From the NCBI GenBank assembly GCA_046329195.1, contig JAXLVB010000001.1:186001-250000 (forward strand): 64,000 nucleotides of DNA, read 5' to 3'. How positions within the stretch are numbered: the first letter of the stretch is position 1; the number at the start of each line of letters is the position of its first letter. A model generated the notes under the pieces. The model worked only from the letters and a program-made list of their open reading frames with translations. It did no database searches and was not told the origin of the DNA. Made by a program: the position numbers and the translations under genes. Positions 50,803 through 59,600 of this stretch are shown here, piece by piece. The stretch is from JAXLVB01 sp046329195. GTDB lineage: Bacteria > Bacteroidota > Bacteroidia > Cytophagales > Spirosomataceae.

Positions 50803-52743
50803 ATGGAGGACAAACACAACCTCGACAAAGTATCGGCTGCTGGTTTATTAGTAGCGTTAGGTATTATCTACGGCGACATCGGTACCTCGCCTTTGTATGT
50901 AATGCAGGCGATTATGGGATCCGAGTCCATTAGCAGAGAAGTCATTTTAGGCGGCCTTTCTTGCATCTTCTGGACCCTGACTTTACAGACCACCTTCAAG
51001 TACGTTACGCTCATTTTACGAGCCGATAACCGAGGTGAAGGTGGTATTTTTGCGTTATATGCCTTAGTGCGTCGTCATGCCAAATGGCTCACAGTGCCAG
51101 CCATTATCGGTGGAGCGGCTTTGCTTGCCGACGGCGTAATCACCCCTCCTATTTCGGTAGCCTCAGCCATTGAAGGGCTTCGCATTTTGTATCCACACAT
51201 GGATACCATCCCCATCGTTTTGGCCATCATTACCTTGCTTTTTATGGTGCAGCTACTTGGCTCTCAAAAAGTAGGGGGAGCTTTTGGTCCCATCATGCTG
51301 GTCTGGTTTACGATGCTTGGGGTGTTAGGGTTGAGTTATGTCGTTAAAAATCCCAGTGTGCTTCAAGCTATTAACCCCTATTATGCCTACAAATTGTTGT
51401 TCCAGCACCCAGGGGGGTTTTGGTTGTTGGGAGCGGTGTTTTTGTGTACAACAGGTGCCGAAGCGCTCTACTCCGATTTGGGACACTGTGGCCGTGGCAA
51501 TATCCGCATCAGTTGGATTTTTGTAAAAATATGCCTTATTATCAACTATTTAGGCCAAGGTGCTTGGGCTATTTCGCAAGAAGGAACGCTCCTAAATGGA
51601 CGCAAACCTTTCTACGAAATCATGCCTGACTGGTTTTTGCTTCCGGGCATTACTATTGCTACCATGGCCGCCATTATTGCCAGCCAAGCCTTGATTAGTG
51701 GTTCGTTCACCTTGGTGTCAGAGGCCATTCGTCTTAACTTTTGGCCTAAAGTTCGGCTTCGCTATCCTTCGGACAAGAAAGGACAGTTGTATGTTCCGAG
51801 TGTGAATATGCTTTTATGGTTAGGCTGTGTGGGCGTGGTATTGTACTTTAAGGAGTCGTCTAACATGGAAGCAGCTTACGGCTTGGCTATCACCCTCACT
51901 ATGTTAATGACCACCCTCCTGATGGCCTATTACTTATACACGCACCGCTACAATATGTGGTGGGTTGTGTTGTTCTTGACTGTATATATTTCTATTGAAG
52001 GGTCGTTTTTAGTAGCCAACTTGCTCAAATTTACACACGGTGGTTGGGTTTCTTTATTAATTGGCTCAATGATTGGTTTTGTCATGTACACATGGCTAAA
52101 AGCGAATCAAATCAAGGCCGAATTGACCGAGTATGTCAAAATTGACCAATACATTGATGCCCTCAAGGAGTTGAGTCAAGACATGAGTATTCCAAAATAC
52201 GCTACTCATTTGATTTTTATGAGCAATGCCTCTAGAATGAGTGAGGTAGAGTCTAAAGTGATTTATTCGATTTTTCAGAAACGTCCCAAACGAGCCGATA
52301 TTTATTGGTTTGTACATGTAGATACCACCGACGAGCCTTATACTATGGAGTACAAGGTACATGTGATTGAGTCTGACGACATCATTAAAGTTAATTTCAA
52401 GCTTGGTTTCCGTATCGAACAACGCATCAATCTTTACTTCCGAAAAGTAATTGAGGATATGGTAAAGAACAAAGAAGTAGATATTACAAGCCGTTATGAG
52501 TCCTTAAACCGACAAAATGTAATCGGGGACTTCCGGTTTGTTGTATTAGAAAAGTTCTTGTCTTACGAAAACAAACTACCCTTCTTTGAGCGGATTGTAA
52601 TGGAAGCCTATTTCTTTGTCAAAGGCTTCACTACTTCCGAAGACAAGTGGTTTGGGCTTGACAGCAGTGCCGTTAAGGTCGAAAAAGTACCATTAATCAT
52701 TCGCCCCGTCGAAAACGTGAAGCTCAAGAGGGTTTACAATTAA
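50803..52743 (+). CDS. kup: KUP-family potassium transporter
   Basis: A 646-residue K+ uptake permease. It has the KUP N terminus ALGIIYGDIGTSPLYVMQ, 12 predicted helices, the RADNRGEGGIFALYALVRR loop, ADGVITPPISVASAIEG and GAEALYSDLGHCGR, and a C-terminal cytoplasmic domain (VHVDTTDEPYTMEYKVHVIE). It brings potassium in with protons. It is transcribed alone, with a structured leader and a terminator after the stop. Confidence 0.95.
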   Translation: MEDKHNLDKVSAAGLLVALGIIYGDIGTSPLYVMQAIMGSESISREVILGGLSCIFWTLTLQTTFKYVTLILRADNRGEGGIFALYALVRRHAKWLTVPAIIGGAALLADGVITPPISVASAIEGLRILYPHMDTIPIVLAIITLLFMVQLLGSQKVGGAFGPIMLVWFTMLGVLGLSYVVKNPSVLQAINPYYAYKLLFQHPGGFWLLGAVFLCTTGAEALYSDLGHCGRGNIRISWIFVKICLIINYLGQGAWAISQEGTLLNGRKPFYEIMPDWFLLPGITIATMAAIIASQALISGSFTLVSEAIRLNFWPKVRLRYPSDKKGQLYVPSVNMLLWLGCVGVVLYFKESSNMEAAYGLAITLTMLMTTLLMAYYLYTHRYNMWWVVLFLTVYISIEGSFLVANLLKFTHGGWVSLLIGSMIGFVMYTWLKANQIKAELTEYVKIDQYIDALKELSQDMSIPKYATHLIFMSNASRMSEVESKVIYSIFQKRPKRADIYWFVHVDTTDEPYTMEYKVHVIESDDIIKVNFKLGFRIEQRINLYFRKVIEDMVKNKEVDITSRYESLNRQNVIGDFRFVVLEKFLSYENKLPFFERIVMEAYFFVKGFTTSEDKWFGLDSSAVKVEKVPLIIRPVENVKLKRVYN

Positions 52744-52769
52744 GTATCGAATCCTTTTTATCATATTCC

Positions 52770-52800
52770 AATAGCGAAAGGTTTCTCTTTCGCTATTTCT
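52770..52800 (+). terminator. Intrinsic terminator of kup
   Basis: AATAGCGAAAG (52770-52780) pairs with CTTTCGCTATT (52787-52797), loop GTTTCT, then a T-rich tail. It lies 18 bp before the next start codon. Confidence 0.82.
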
Positions 52801-52817
52801 ATTTTTACAAAACTTCT

Positions 52818-53879
52818 ATGAACATTCTGATTACTGGCGGCGCTGGCTTTGTAGGCTCCTCATTAGCTCTTTATTTCAAAGAGCAATATGCTGACTATCA
52901 ACTAATTTGTTTGGACAACCTGAAGCGAAAAGGCTCAGAACTCAATGTGCAGCGCCTCACCAAAGCAGGGATACAGTTTGTACATGGAGACATTCGGAAC
53001 AAAGAAGATTTTGATGCTTTGCCCGCCGTAGATGTAGTCATTGAAGCTTCGGCAGAGCCTTCGGTCTTAGCAGGTCTCGACGGCACGCCCGACTATTTGG
53101 TTAACACCAACTTGTTTGGTACGGTCAATTGCCTTAATTATGCCAAACGTCACAAGGCCGCTTTTGTATTTTTGTCAACGAGCCGAATTTACCCCATCAA
53201 AACCATCGAAAAGCTTAACTTTGTAGAAGAAGAAACTCGCTTTTCGCTCAGTGAAAATCAAGGGATTAGAGGAGTATCGGCCAACGGAATCAGTGAAGAT
53301 TTTCCTTTAGAGGGCGCTCGCTCGCTCTATGGGGCTACCAAGTTGGCTTCGGAGCTATTGATTCAAGAATACCATGAGTTTTATGGTCTCAAGACCATTA
53401 TTAACCGCTGCGGCGTACTCACAGGCCCTTGGCAAATGGGGAAAGTGGACCAAGGGGTAATGGTACTATGGATTGCGAAGCATTTTTACGAACAGTCGCT
53501 CGGTTATTTTGGCTATGGCGGCACGGGCAAGCAGTCTCGTGATGTGCTCCACATTCATGATTTATTCAGGCTGATTGATTGGCAAATCCAACACCTCGAA
53601 GCTATTGACGGCGAAACGTTTAACGTGGGTGGAGGTACCGAGGTAAGTACGTCGTTACAAGAATTGACCAAGATTTGTCAGGAAGTAACAGGAAAAACAA
53701 TCCCCATCACAGCCGTACCCGAAACCCGTACAGCAGACATTAGGCTGTATATCACTGACAACACGAAAGTGACTACTCAAACCGGGTGGCGGCCTCAGAT
53801 TGGTGTTAGGCAGATTGTTGAAGAAATCCACGATTGGATTCAGGCCAATCAAGAAACCTTGGCCTATGTCTTAAAATAA
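52818..53879 (+). CDS. NAD-dependent epimerase/dehydratase (CDP-paratose 2-epimerase-like)
   Basis: A 353-residue extended SDR. The Rossmann motif is TGGAGFVGSSLA (7-18), D33 ends strand 2 (LICLDNLKRKGSELN), the active-site serine is in FLSTSRIYP, and the catalytic pair is in SLYGATKLASE. The DNLKRKGSELN segment and NRCGVLTGPWQMGKVDQGV recall CDP-paratose 2-epimerase/CDP-tyvelose enzymes. It probably makes a surface sugar, but no partner glycosyltransferase is close. It is downstream of the kup terminator, so it has its own promoter. Confidence 0.88.
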   Translation: MNILITGGAGFVGSSLALYFKEQYADYQLICLDNLKRKGSELNVQRLTKAGIQFVHGDIRNKEDFDALPAVDVVIEASAEPSVLAGLDGTPDYLVNTNLFGTVNCLNYAKRHKAAFVFLSTSRIYPIKTIEKLNFVEEETRFSLSENQGIRGVSANGISEDFPLEGARSLYGATKLASELLIQEYHEFYGLKTIINRCGVLTGPWQMGKVDQGVMVLWIAKHFYEQSLGYFGYGGTGKQSRDVLHIHDLFRLIDWQIQHLEAIDGETFNVGGGTEVSTSLQELTKICQEVTGKTIPITAVPETRTADIRLYITDNTKVTTQTGWRPQIGVRQIVEEIHDWIQANQETLAYVLK

Positions 53880-53970
53880 AGCCTGTTAGCCAAGCACTGA
53901 GGACTTATTACCTACTCTGAATTACAATGTTAACCAAGTTTCTTTTAGGCTTTCAAAGTGGTCTAACTAA

Positions 53971-54002
53971 TTGAAAATAAGGAGATTAAATCTCATTTTC
54001 AA
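53971..54002 (+). promoter_or_regulatory. Nested hairpin in the leader of the fucosidase gene
   Basis: TTGAAAAT (53971-53978) pairs with ATTTTCAA (53995-54002), and inside it GAGAT pairs with ATCTC around TAA, with AAG bulged. It ends 34 bp before the ATG. ATTGAAAATAAGG also occurs, with one change, in front of kup. Confidence 0.5.
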
Positions 54003-54036
54003 ACTCTCAAATTATTTAATTAACTTCCTCTAAACC

Positions 54037-55506
54037 ATGTACAAAATCCTTATTCTGTCATTGGTGACTTCGTTGAGTGTATTGGCTCAACCAGCCCCCA
54101 AACCTTATGGGGTTTTGCCGTCAGAACGGCAGCTTCGTTGGCACGAAACCGAGCAGTACTGCCTGATTCACTTCACTCCTACTACCTTTGAGGACAAGGA
54201 ATGGGGCTATGGCGATGCCAAACCAGCGTCTTTTAACCCCACGCAATTTGATGCCGAGCAGATTGTCAAAGCAGCAAAAGCTGGAGGGCTTCGAGGTTTG
54301 ATTTTAGTAGCAAAGCACCACGATGGGTTTTGTTTGTGGCCAACCAAAACCACCGACTATAACATTTCTAAAAGCCCGTTTCGGGACGGAAAAGGGGATG
54401 TAGTACGTGAATTTGAGCAGGCTTGCCGAGAAAACGGCTTGAAATTTGGTGTCTATTGCTCACCGTGGGACCGCAACAGCCCCTACTATGGCACTGCTGA
54501 ATATGTAAAGCGCTATCGGCAGCAATTGACTGAACTCTACACCCAGTACGGTCCGCTGTTTATGTCGTGGCACGATGGTGCCAACGGTGGTGACGGCTAC
54601 TATGGTGGTGCCAAAGAAGCTCGAAAAATAGACCGCTTGACCTATTATGGTTGGGATTCTACCTGGACCCATCTTACTCGTAAATTGCAACCAACCGCCT
54701 GTATCTTTAGTGATGTGGGCTGGGATGTGCGATGGGTTGGCAACGAAAAAGGCTTTGCCGCCGAAACCTCTTGGGCTACGTTTACCCCTCGCAGCCCCGA
54801 CCGCAGCACCAAGGGTTCGCCTGGCTACGCCAATGACCAAGATTCGCCCGAGGGTACTCGCAACGGAGAAGCTTGGATTCCTGCCGAATGCGACGTGCCT
54901 TTGCGTCCGGGTTGGTTTTATCATCCAGCACAAGACACCAAAGTCAGAACCCCGCAAGAATTATTTGACCTCTATTTCAAAAGTGTAGGCCGTGGCGCAT
55001 GCCTCGACCTCGGCTTGGCCCCCGACACTCGTGGCCTCTTGCATGAAAACGATGTAGCATCACTCAAGGCATTTGGTGAATTGGTCAGTAAAACCTTTGC
55101 CCGAAATTTAGCCAAAACCGCCAAACTCAGTCCCTCCAATATTCGGGGAAATAACAAAGCACTTTATGGAGTGCAACGTCTCATGGATACCGACCGCTAC
55201 AGCTACTGGGCTACCGACGACTCAAACACGACCCCCGAAGTAGTAGTATCATGGACAAGTCCGCAAACCTTTGATGTGGTACGACTTCGAGAAAACATCA
55301 AATTGGGGCAGCGAATAGAAGGTTTTGCGCTTGATATTTGGGAAAACAACGCCTGGAAAGAAGTGCATCAAGGCACGAGCATCGGCTCCTTGCGGTTGGT
55401 ACGACTATCAGAAGCCGTTTCTACAACCCAAGTTCGCCTACGCATTACAAAATCTCCCGTGTGTATCGCTTTGAGTGAGCTGGGGGTTTATAAGGCATCA
55501 TTGTAA
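54037..55506 (+). CDS. Secreted alpha-L-fucosidase (GH29) with C-terminal F5/8-type carbohydrate-binding domain
   Basis: A 489-residue exported glycosidase. The signal peptide (MYKILILSLVTSLSV, cut after LAQ) is followed by the GH29 barrel: LIHFTPTTFEDKEWGYG, LRGLILVAKHHDGFCLWPT, GVYCSPWDRNSPYYG, and LFMSWHDGANGG, where the Asp is the likely nucleophile. FSDVGWDVRWVGNE is a further family signature. The C-terminal 120 residues (WATDDSNTTPEVVVSW to SELGVYKASL) look like a discoidin-type binding module. It removes L-fucose from glycans. Next downstream on the same strand is the Na+ symporter gene. Confidence 0.92.
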   Translation: MYKILILSLVTSLSVLAQPAPKPYGVLPSERQLRWHETEQYCLIHFTPTTFEDKEWGYGDAKPASFNPTQFDAEQIVKAAKAGGLRGLILVAKHHDGFCLWPTKTTDYNISKSPFRDGKGDVVREFEQACRENGLKFGVYCSPWDRNSPYYGTAEYVKRYRQQLTELYTQYGPLFMSWHDGANGGDGYYGGAKEARKIDRLTYYGWDSTWTHLTRKLQPTACIFSDVGWDVRWVGNEKGFAAETSWATFTPRSPDRSTKGSPGYANDQDSPEGTRNGEAWIPAECDVPLRPGWFYHPAQDTKVRTPQELFDLYFKSVGRGACLDLGLAPDTRGLLHENDVASLKAFGELVSKTFARNLAKTAKLSPSNIRGNNKALYGVQRLMDTDRYSYWATDDSNTTPEVVVSWTSPQTFDVVRLRENIKLGQRIEGFALDIWENNAWKEVHQGTSIGSLRLVRLSEAVSTTQVRLRITKSPVCIALSELGVYKASL

Positions 55507-55561
55507 TCGTTTCACTACTACTCCACACATAAGTAGTTGAGTAAATAAATAGACCCATCTC

Positions 55562-57013
55562 ATGCCTCCACTCGTGCTTTTTTTGATTATTGTGGGGTAT
55601 TTTTCATTGTTGATGTTGATGGCTCGCCTCACCTCTCGCCATAGAAGTGATACCACCTTCTTCGATGGCGACCGCAAATCGCCGTGGTTTTTGGTGGCGT
55701 TTGGTATGATTGGATCGGGGATTTCGGCGGTGTCTTTGGTGTCTATTCCAGGCAATGTGGGCAATGAAAATCTCTACTACTTCCAGTTTATTTTGGGAAC
55801 GCTGGCTGGGTATTTGTTCATTGCTTTTGTCTTGTTGCCTGTGTTTTATAAGCAGCAGTTAGTCTCTATTTATGGCTACCTTCAGCGGCGTTTTGGGTCG
55901 GTTACGTACAAAACAGGCGCTACTTTTTTTGTGGTGTCACAGTCGTTTGGAGCGGCCTTACGGCTGTTGCTTTCGGTCAAAATCCTTCAGTCTGCTTTTT
56001 TTGATGCCTTTCAGCTCCCCTATTTTCTGACAATTGTAGTGGTTTTGGTACTGATTTGGCTCTATACACACCAATCAGGGGTAAAAACAATCGTCTGGAC
56101 GGATGCCCTACAATCGTTTTTTCTGATTGTGGTCATTGTTATTTCTATTTGGACTATCTGCACGTCATTGGGGTATCCCCTGTCTCAATTGGGGCAATTG
56201 ATAACGCAACAGCCTACGTTTCGTTTTTTCGACTGGCAGTTGAGTTCGGGTACGTATTTTTTTAAGCAATTCATTGCAGGTTTTTTGATAACCGTAGCGT
56301 TGGTGGGTCTTGATCAAAGCATGATGCAAAAGACGCTGACCGTCAAAAATGCCCATGACGCCCAAAAAAACGTTCTAACGTTTAGCTTTTTTATTGCCTT
56401 TGCACAAACGCTTTTTCTGCTTTTGGGCGTGCTCATTTACCTTTTTGCCAAAGAAAAGGGTATTGCACTGCCTCAAGAAAACGGAAAATATACCGCTCCT
56501 GACGAACTATACCCCCTGCTAACGCTTCATTATTTTGGAAGGGTCGGGACGGTGGCATTTTTGATAGGAGTTGTGGCTTCGACTTTTGCCAGTATTGATT
56601 CGTGTATTACAGCGCTTACAACCTCTATCAGTTACGATTTTTTTGCGGTAGATACCAAGACTACTGCCCAGAAAATTCGTATCAAAAATGGGGTACTTTT
56701 AGGTGTAAATGCCTTGATGTTTGTAATTGTGATGTTTTTTTGGAACAGCCAAGGTGCTATCATCAATGCCATTTTCAAGATTGCTGGCTATACGTATGGC
56801 CCTTTGTTAGGGTTGTATTTGATGGGCTTTTTCACGAAGCTAACGCCTCAAGAAAACCGAGTTCCTTGGGCTTGTATTTTGGCGGCAGTAGGTACTTATG
56901 CACTCAATACAATGCTCGAACAGCAAGGCTTTGATTTAGGTTTTTTGAACATTTTTGTAAACGCCCTACTCACCTGCCTCCTGCTTTGGTTTATTCGCAA
57001 CAAGCATGACTAA
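55562..57013 (+). CDS. Sodium/solute symporter (SSS family)
   Basis: A 483-residue transporter with 12-13 hydrophobic helices. Family features are FFDGDRKSPWFLVAFGMIGSG near the N terminus, SIYGYLQRRFGSVTYKTGA, and GLDQSMMQKTLTVKNAHDAQKN. SSS carriers of this sort import sugars, sialic acid or organic acids with Na+. Its place between a fucosidase and a sialate esterase suggests a sugar released from glycans, which is inference. It starts 55 bp after the fucosidase stop and overlaps the GNAT gene by 8 bp. Confidence 0.9.
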   Translation: MPPLVLFLIIVGYFSLLMLMARLTSRHRSDTTFFDGDRKSPWFLVAFGMIGSGISAVSLVSIPGNVGNENLYYFQFILGTLAGYLFIAFVLLPVFYKQQLVSIYGYLQRRFGSVTYKTGATFFVVSQSFGAALRLLLSVKILQSAFFDAFQLPYFLTIVVVLVLIWLYTHQSGVKTIVWTDALQSFFLIVVIVISIWTICTSLGYPLSQLGQLITQQPTFRFFDWQLSSGTYFFKQFIAGFLITVALVGLDQSMMQKTLTVKNAHDAQKNVLTFSFFIAFAQTLFLLLGVLIYLFAKEKGIALPQENGKYTAPDELYPLLTLHYFGRVGTVAFLIGVVASTFASIDSCITALTTSISYDFFAVDTKTTAQKIRIKNGVLLGVNALMFVIVMFFWNSQGAIINAIFKIAGYTYGPLLGLYLMGFFTKLTPQENRVPWACILAAVGTYALNTMLEQQGFDLGFLNIFVNALLTCLLLWFIRNKHD

Positions 57014-57491
57014 CTCCGGCGACTATCATTTTCGTTTAGAAACAGAGCGTACTGTTTTTGATACTTGTGCAGCGATGATGGCCTCATCACCGCCGTGGAC
57101 AACCTTGGGCATGAATCTTGAGCAATGTCGAATGGCATTTGAGGGCGAAAACAAGGAAGTCTATGTACTGACTTATCAAGAGCAAGTGGCAGGGTTTGCC
57201 GTGTTGCAATTGGGTGGCAGTTTTAAAGGATACATTCAGATTTTGTTTGTAGCTGATGCTTTTCGGGGAAAACAATTGGCCTATCGCTTGTTACAGCACT
57301 GCGAAGAACGGATTTTAAGGATTTCGCCTAATCTATTCATCTGTGTGTCGTCGTTCAATACGGTGGCTCAAGCCATTTATAAGAAATATGGCTTTGAACA
57401 GGTGGGCGTTTTGCATGATTTTCTCCGAAAAGGATTTGATGAACTACTCCTACGCAAAACCATAGCACCCATTCTGGAATATAAACCTTGA
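57006..57491 (+). CDS. GNAT family N-acetyltransferase
   Basis: A 161-residue acetyltransferase. Motif A is in ILFVADAFRGKQLAYRLLQHC, where the usual GxG is altered to GKQLA; motif B is in NTVAQAIYKKYGFEQVG. It uses acetyl-CoA to modify an unknown amine, possibly an amino sugar given its location. It begins within the symporter gene (8-bp overlap) and is the last gene of the plus-strand fucosidase set. A strong hairpin repeat follows. Confidence 0.85.
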   Translation: MTNSGDYHFRLETERTVFDTCAAMMASSPPWTTLGMNLEQCRMAFEGENKEVYVLTYQEQVAGFAVLQLGGSFKGYIQILFVADAFRGKQLAYRLLQHCEERILRISPNLFICVSSFNTVAQAIYKKYGFEQVGVLHDFLRKGFDELLLRKTIAPILEYKP

Positions 57492-57499
57492 TAGATTGG

Positions 57500-57536
57500 C
57501 GTAGGGGCGTATTAGCGTATGCTATACGCCCCTACG
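57500..57536. repeat. REP-like hairpin, 13-bp perfect stem
   Basis: CGTAGGGGCGTAT (57500-57512) and ATACGCCCCTACG (57524-57536) are exact reverse complements, and AGC-GTAT-GCT inside the loop pairs further. It lies between converging genes. There is no T-run, so it is probably a dispersed repeat, although it may also insulate the two transcripts. The GTAGGGGCG...CGCCCCTAC form resembles repeats I recall in several Bacteroidota genomes. Confidence 0.65.
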
Positions 57537-57541
57537 GAGAT

Positions 57542-59497
57542 TTATCTACCTATTTGAAATTTGTTTGCTTCTGTAACTCCCTTCCATGTGTCGGTACGAA
57601 AAGGCGACGCAGGAAACCCTTCTTTGTTGTACAGGTTTACATCTTCGGGATTGTCGGCCCAGCCATAGCGCACAGCCACAGGGTCGGGCACTTTGTTGCT
57701 AAACACCAAAATCTGGTTGCCTTTGATGAGGGCTTGGGCGTAGTAAAACTTTTGGTCGGTGCCCGCTATTTCAAAACCTTTTACGTACCCATACTTATCG
57801 TTAGCCAAGAGCCCACTACCTATGTGGTCAAACTCAAGCAGAATGCCGTCGGGTGTCTTCTGAAAACCTTTGTACATAGGTCCTGAGTAGGGCACAGATT
57901 GACCGTAATAATCGTGCAAGGCTATGGCGGCAAGGCGTTTGCCTACGTCTTGCTTGTTACGTGGGTGAATGTCTCGGGCTTCGCCAATGTCAATGATGCA
58001 GGCCATTCCTGTCTTAGCTAAACTCAAGGTTTGGGTTTGAGCCTCTCGAAGTTCGGCCCATGTGCTCCCTTTTTGGCTGTCGCCTAAATTGTTGTTATAG
58101 TTGGCCAACTGAACAAACAGAAAGGGGAAATCGCCCTGTTGCCAATGATTTCGCCAGTCTTGAATCATCATCGGAAAGGCTTTGCGGTATTGATATGCCC
58201 GTCCAGCGTTGGATTCGCCTTGATACCAAATGGCTCCTTTGATGGCATACGGAATCAGAGGATTGAGCATGGCATTGAACAATAGCGTGGGATAGGCATT
58301 CGGACTAACGGCCTCCGAGGCACTATATCGCTCAATACGGTACCGCCAAGGCCCTGCCAGCGGGATTGAGGTATCGCCCGATTTTACTAAAAGGTCGTTA
58401 TTGTTGCCATAAATACCGCCGCCACCACCACCATCTACCACTCGAACTGCCAGCACATTACGACCTTCTTTAAGCATTGAAGCAGGTACTTCATAGTTTC
58501 GGGGAATGTTATAGCCAGTCGTTGCACCGATTTTTTGTCCATTCAGATAAGTGATTTCGTCGTCATCAATGGTATTGAGCGATACAGTGATTCCTTTTTT
58601 GGCTTGCTCGGCTGTCAGCACAAATTCTTTTCGAAACCACACCACGCCATCTAAATCGGGCAGACCTTTTTCTTCCCAGATGCTTGGCAAATTCATGGTG
58701 CGCCACTGCGAGTCATCAAAACTACTCTCTTTCCAGTTGGTGGCATCTTGAGGCGCCGCTGTACTCTGTTGGCTACTTACCAATTTCTCAAGGCGTTCTT
58801 TGTGTGCCTTGCCGATGGATTCGATGTCAATCTGTAGGTTTTGGGCTAAATCTTTAAATTCGTCAGAAGCTAACAGAGCCTCTTTGCTAGTCCATGTTTC
58901 GGAGTGAGTACCTCCCCACGAAGTATGTAATAAGCCAATGGGTACGTTAAGGGTTTTGAATAATTCTCGCCCAAAGAAGTACCCAACCGCTGTAAAATCG
59001 CCTGCCGTTGTGGGTGTGCATGGTTTCCATTCGCCAGTATCAAGATCTGATTGTGGGTTGGACGCAATTTTATGAGCCACACCAAAATGTCGAATTTGTG
59101 GATAGTTCGCATTAGCAATTTCTTGATTGGCATTGGCGGCGGTTTTTAGGGGCCATTCCATATTCGACTGCCCCGAGCACACCCACACTTCACCCACCAG
59201 CACATCATCAAAGGCGACTTGATTTTTCTTGCCACTAACCACTAACTGGTATGGGCCGCCAGCTTCGATGGCGTTTAATTTTACCATCCATTTGCCCGTA
59301 GCATCCGCCTTTGTTATTTGGACTTGGCCATTGAAACTTATACTTACTTTTTCGTTTTTGTCGGCCCAACCCCAAACGGGTATGGGCGCATTGCGCTGAA
59401 GTACCATGTGTGAGCTAAACACCCGAGGGAGTTTCACGTCGGCCCAAGCCGAGAGCGTCACCAGAATCAACAGCACACTGATATATTTGATTTTCAT
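57542..59497 (-). CDS. Secreted sialate O-acetylesterase (SASA family)
   Basis: A 651-residue exported esterase. The signal peptide (MKIKYISVLLILVTLSAW, cut after AWA) is followed by the classic opening LPRVFSSHMVLQRNAPIPVWGWA. Block I is VWVCSGQSNMEWPL with the catalytic Ser, and IWYQGESNAGRAYQYRK and MACIIDIGEARDIHPRNK hold the other blocks and the Asp-x-x-His pair. A jelly-roll insert lies around 260-390. It removes O-acetyl groups from sialic acids or other sugars. It converges with the fucosidase set. Confidence 0.93.
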   Translation of the reverse strand: MKIKYISVLLILVTLSAWADVKLPRVFSSHMVLQRNAPIPVWGWADKNEKVSISFNGQVQITKADATGKWMVKLNAIEAGGPYQLVVSGKKNQVAFDDVLVGEVWVCSGQSNMEWPLKTAANANQEIANANYPQIRHFGVAHKIASNPQSDLDTGEWKPCTPTTAGDFTAVGYFFGRELFKTLNVPIGLLHTSWGGTHSETWTSKEALLASDEFKDLAQNLQIDIESIGKAHKERLEKLVSSQQSTAAPQDATNWKESSFDDSQWRTMNLPSIWEEKGLPDLDGVVWFRKEFVLTAEQAKKGITVSLNTIDDDEITYLNGQKIGATTGYNIPRNYEVPASMLKEGRNVLAVRVVDGGGGGGIYGNNNDLLVKSGDTSIPLAGPWRYRIERYSASEAVSPNAYPTLLFNAMLNPLIPYAIKGAIWYQGESNAGRAYQYRKAFPMMIQDWRNHWQQGDFPFLFVQLANYNNNLGDSQKGSTWAELREAQTQTLSLAKTGMACIIDIGEARDIHPRNKQDVGKRLAAIALHDYYGQSVPYSGPMYKGFQKTPDGILLEFDHIGSGLLANDKYGYVKGFEIAGTDQKFYYAQALIKGNQILVFSNKVPDPVAVRYGWADNPEDVNLYNKEGFPASPFRTDTWKGVTEANKFQIGR

Positions 59498-59524
59498 GGG
59501 TTTAGAGTTTTAGGTCGAAACATT

Positions 59525-59566
59525 TCCGCCAAGACTTACACACATGGGGTAGTAGGTCTTGGCGGA
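59525..59566. repeat. Inverted repeat between the esterase and TIM-barrel genes
   Basis: TCCGCCAAGAC (59525-59535) pairs exactly with GTCTTGGCGGA (59556-59566), with a 20-base loop. It separates two same-strand genes. No T-run follows on the minus strand, so it may be a REP-like repeat or a site for differential expression. Confidence 0.55.
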
Positions 59567-59600
59567 GGGATACGTAAATAACTACTTGAGTACAACGAAA

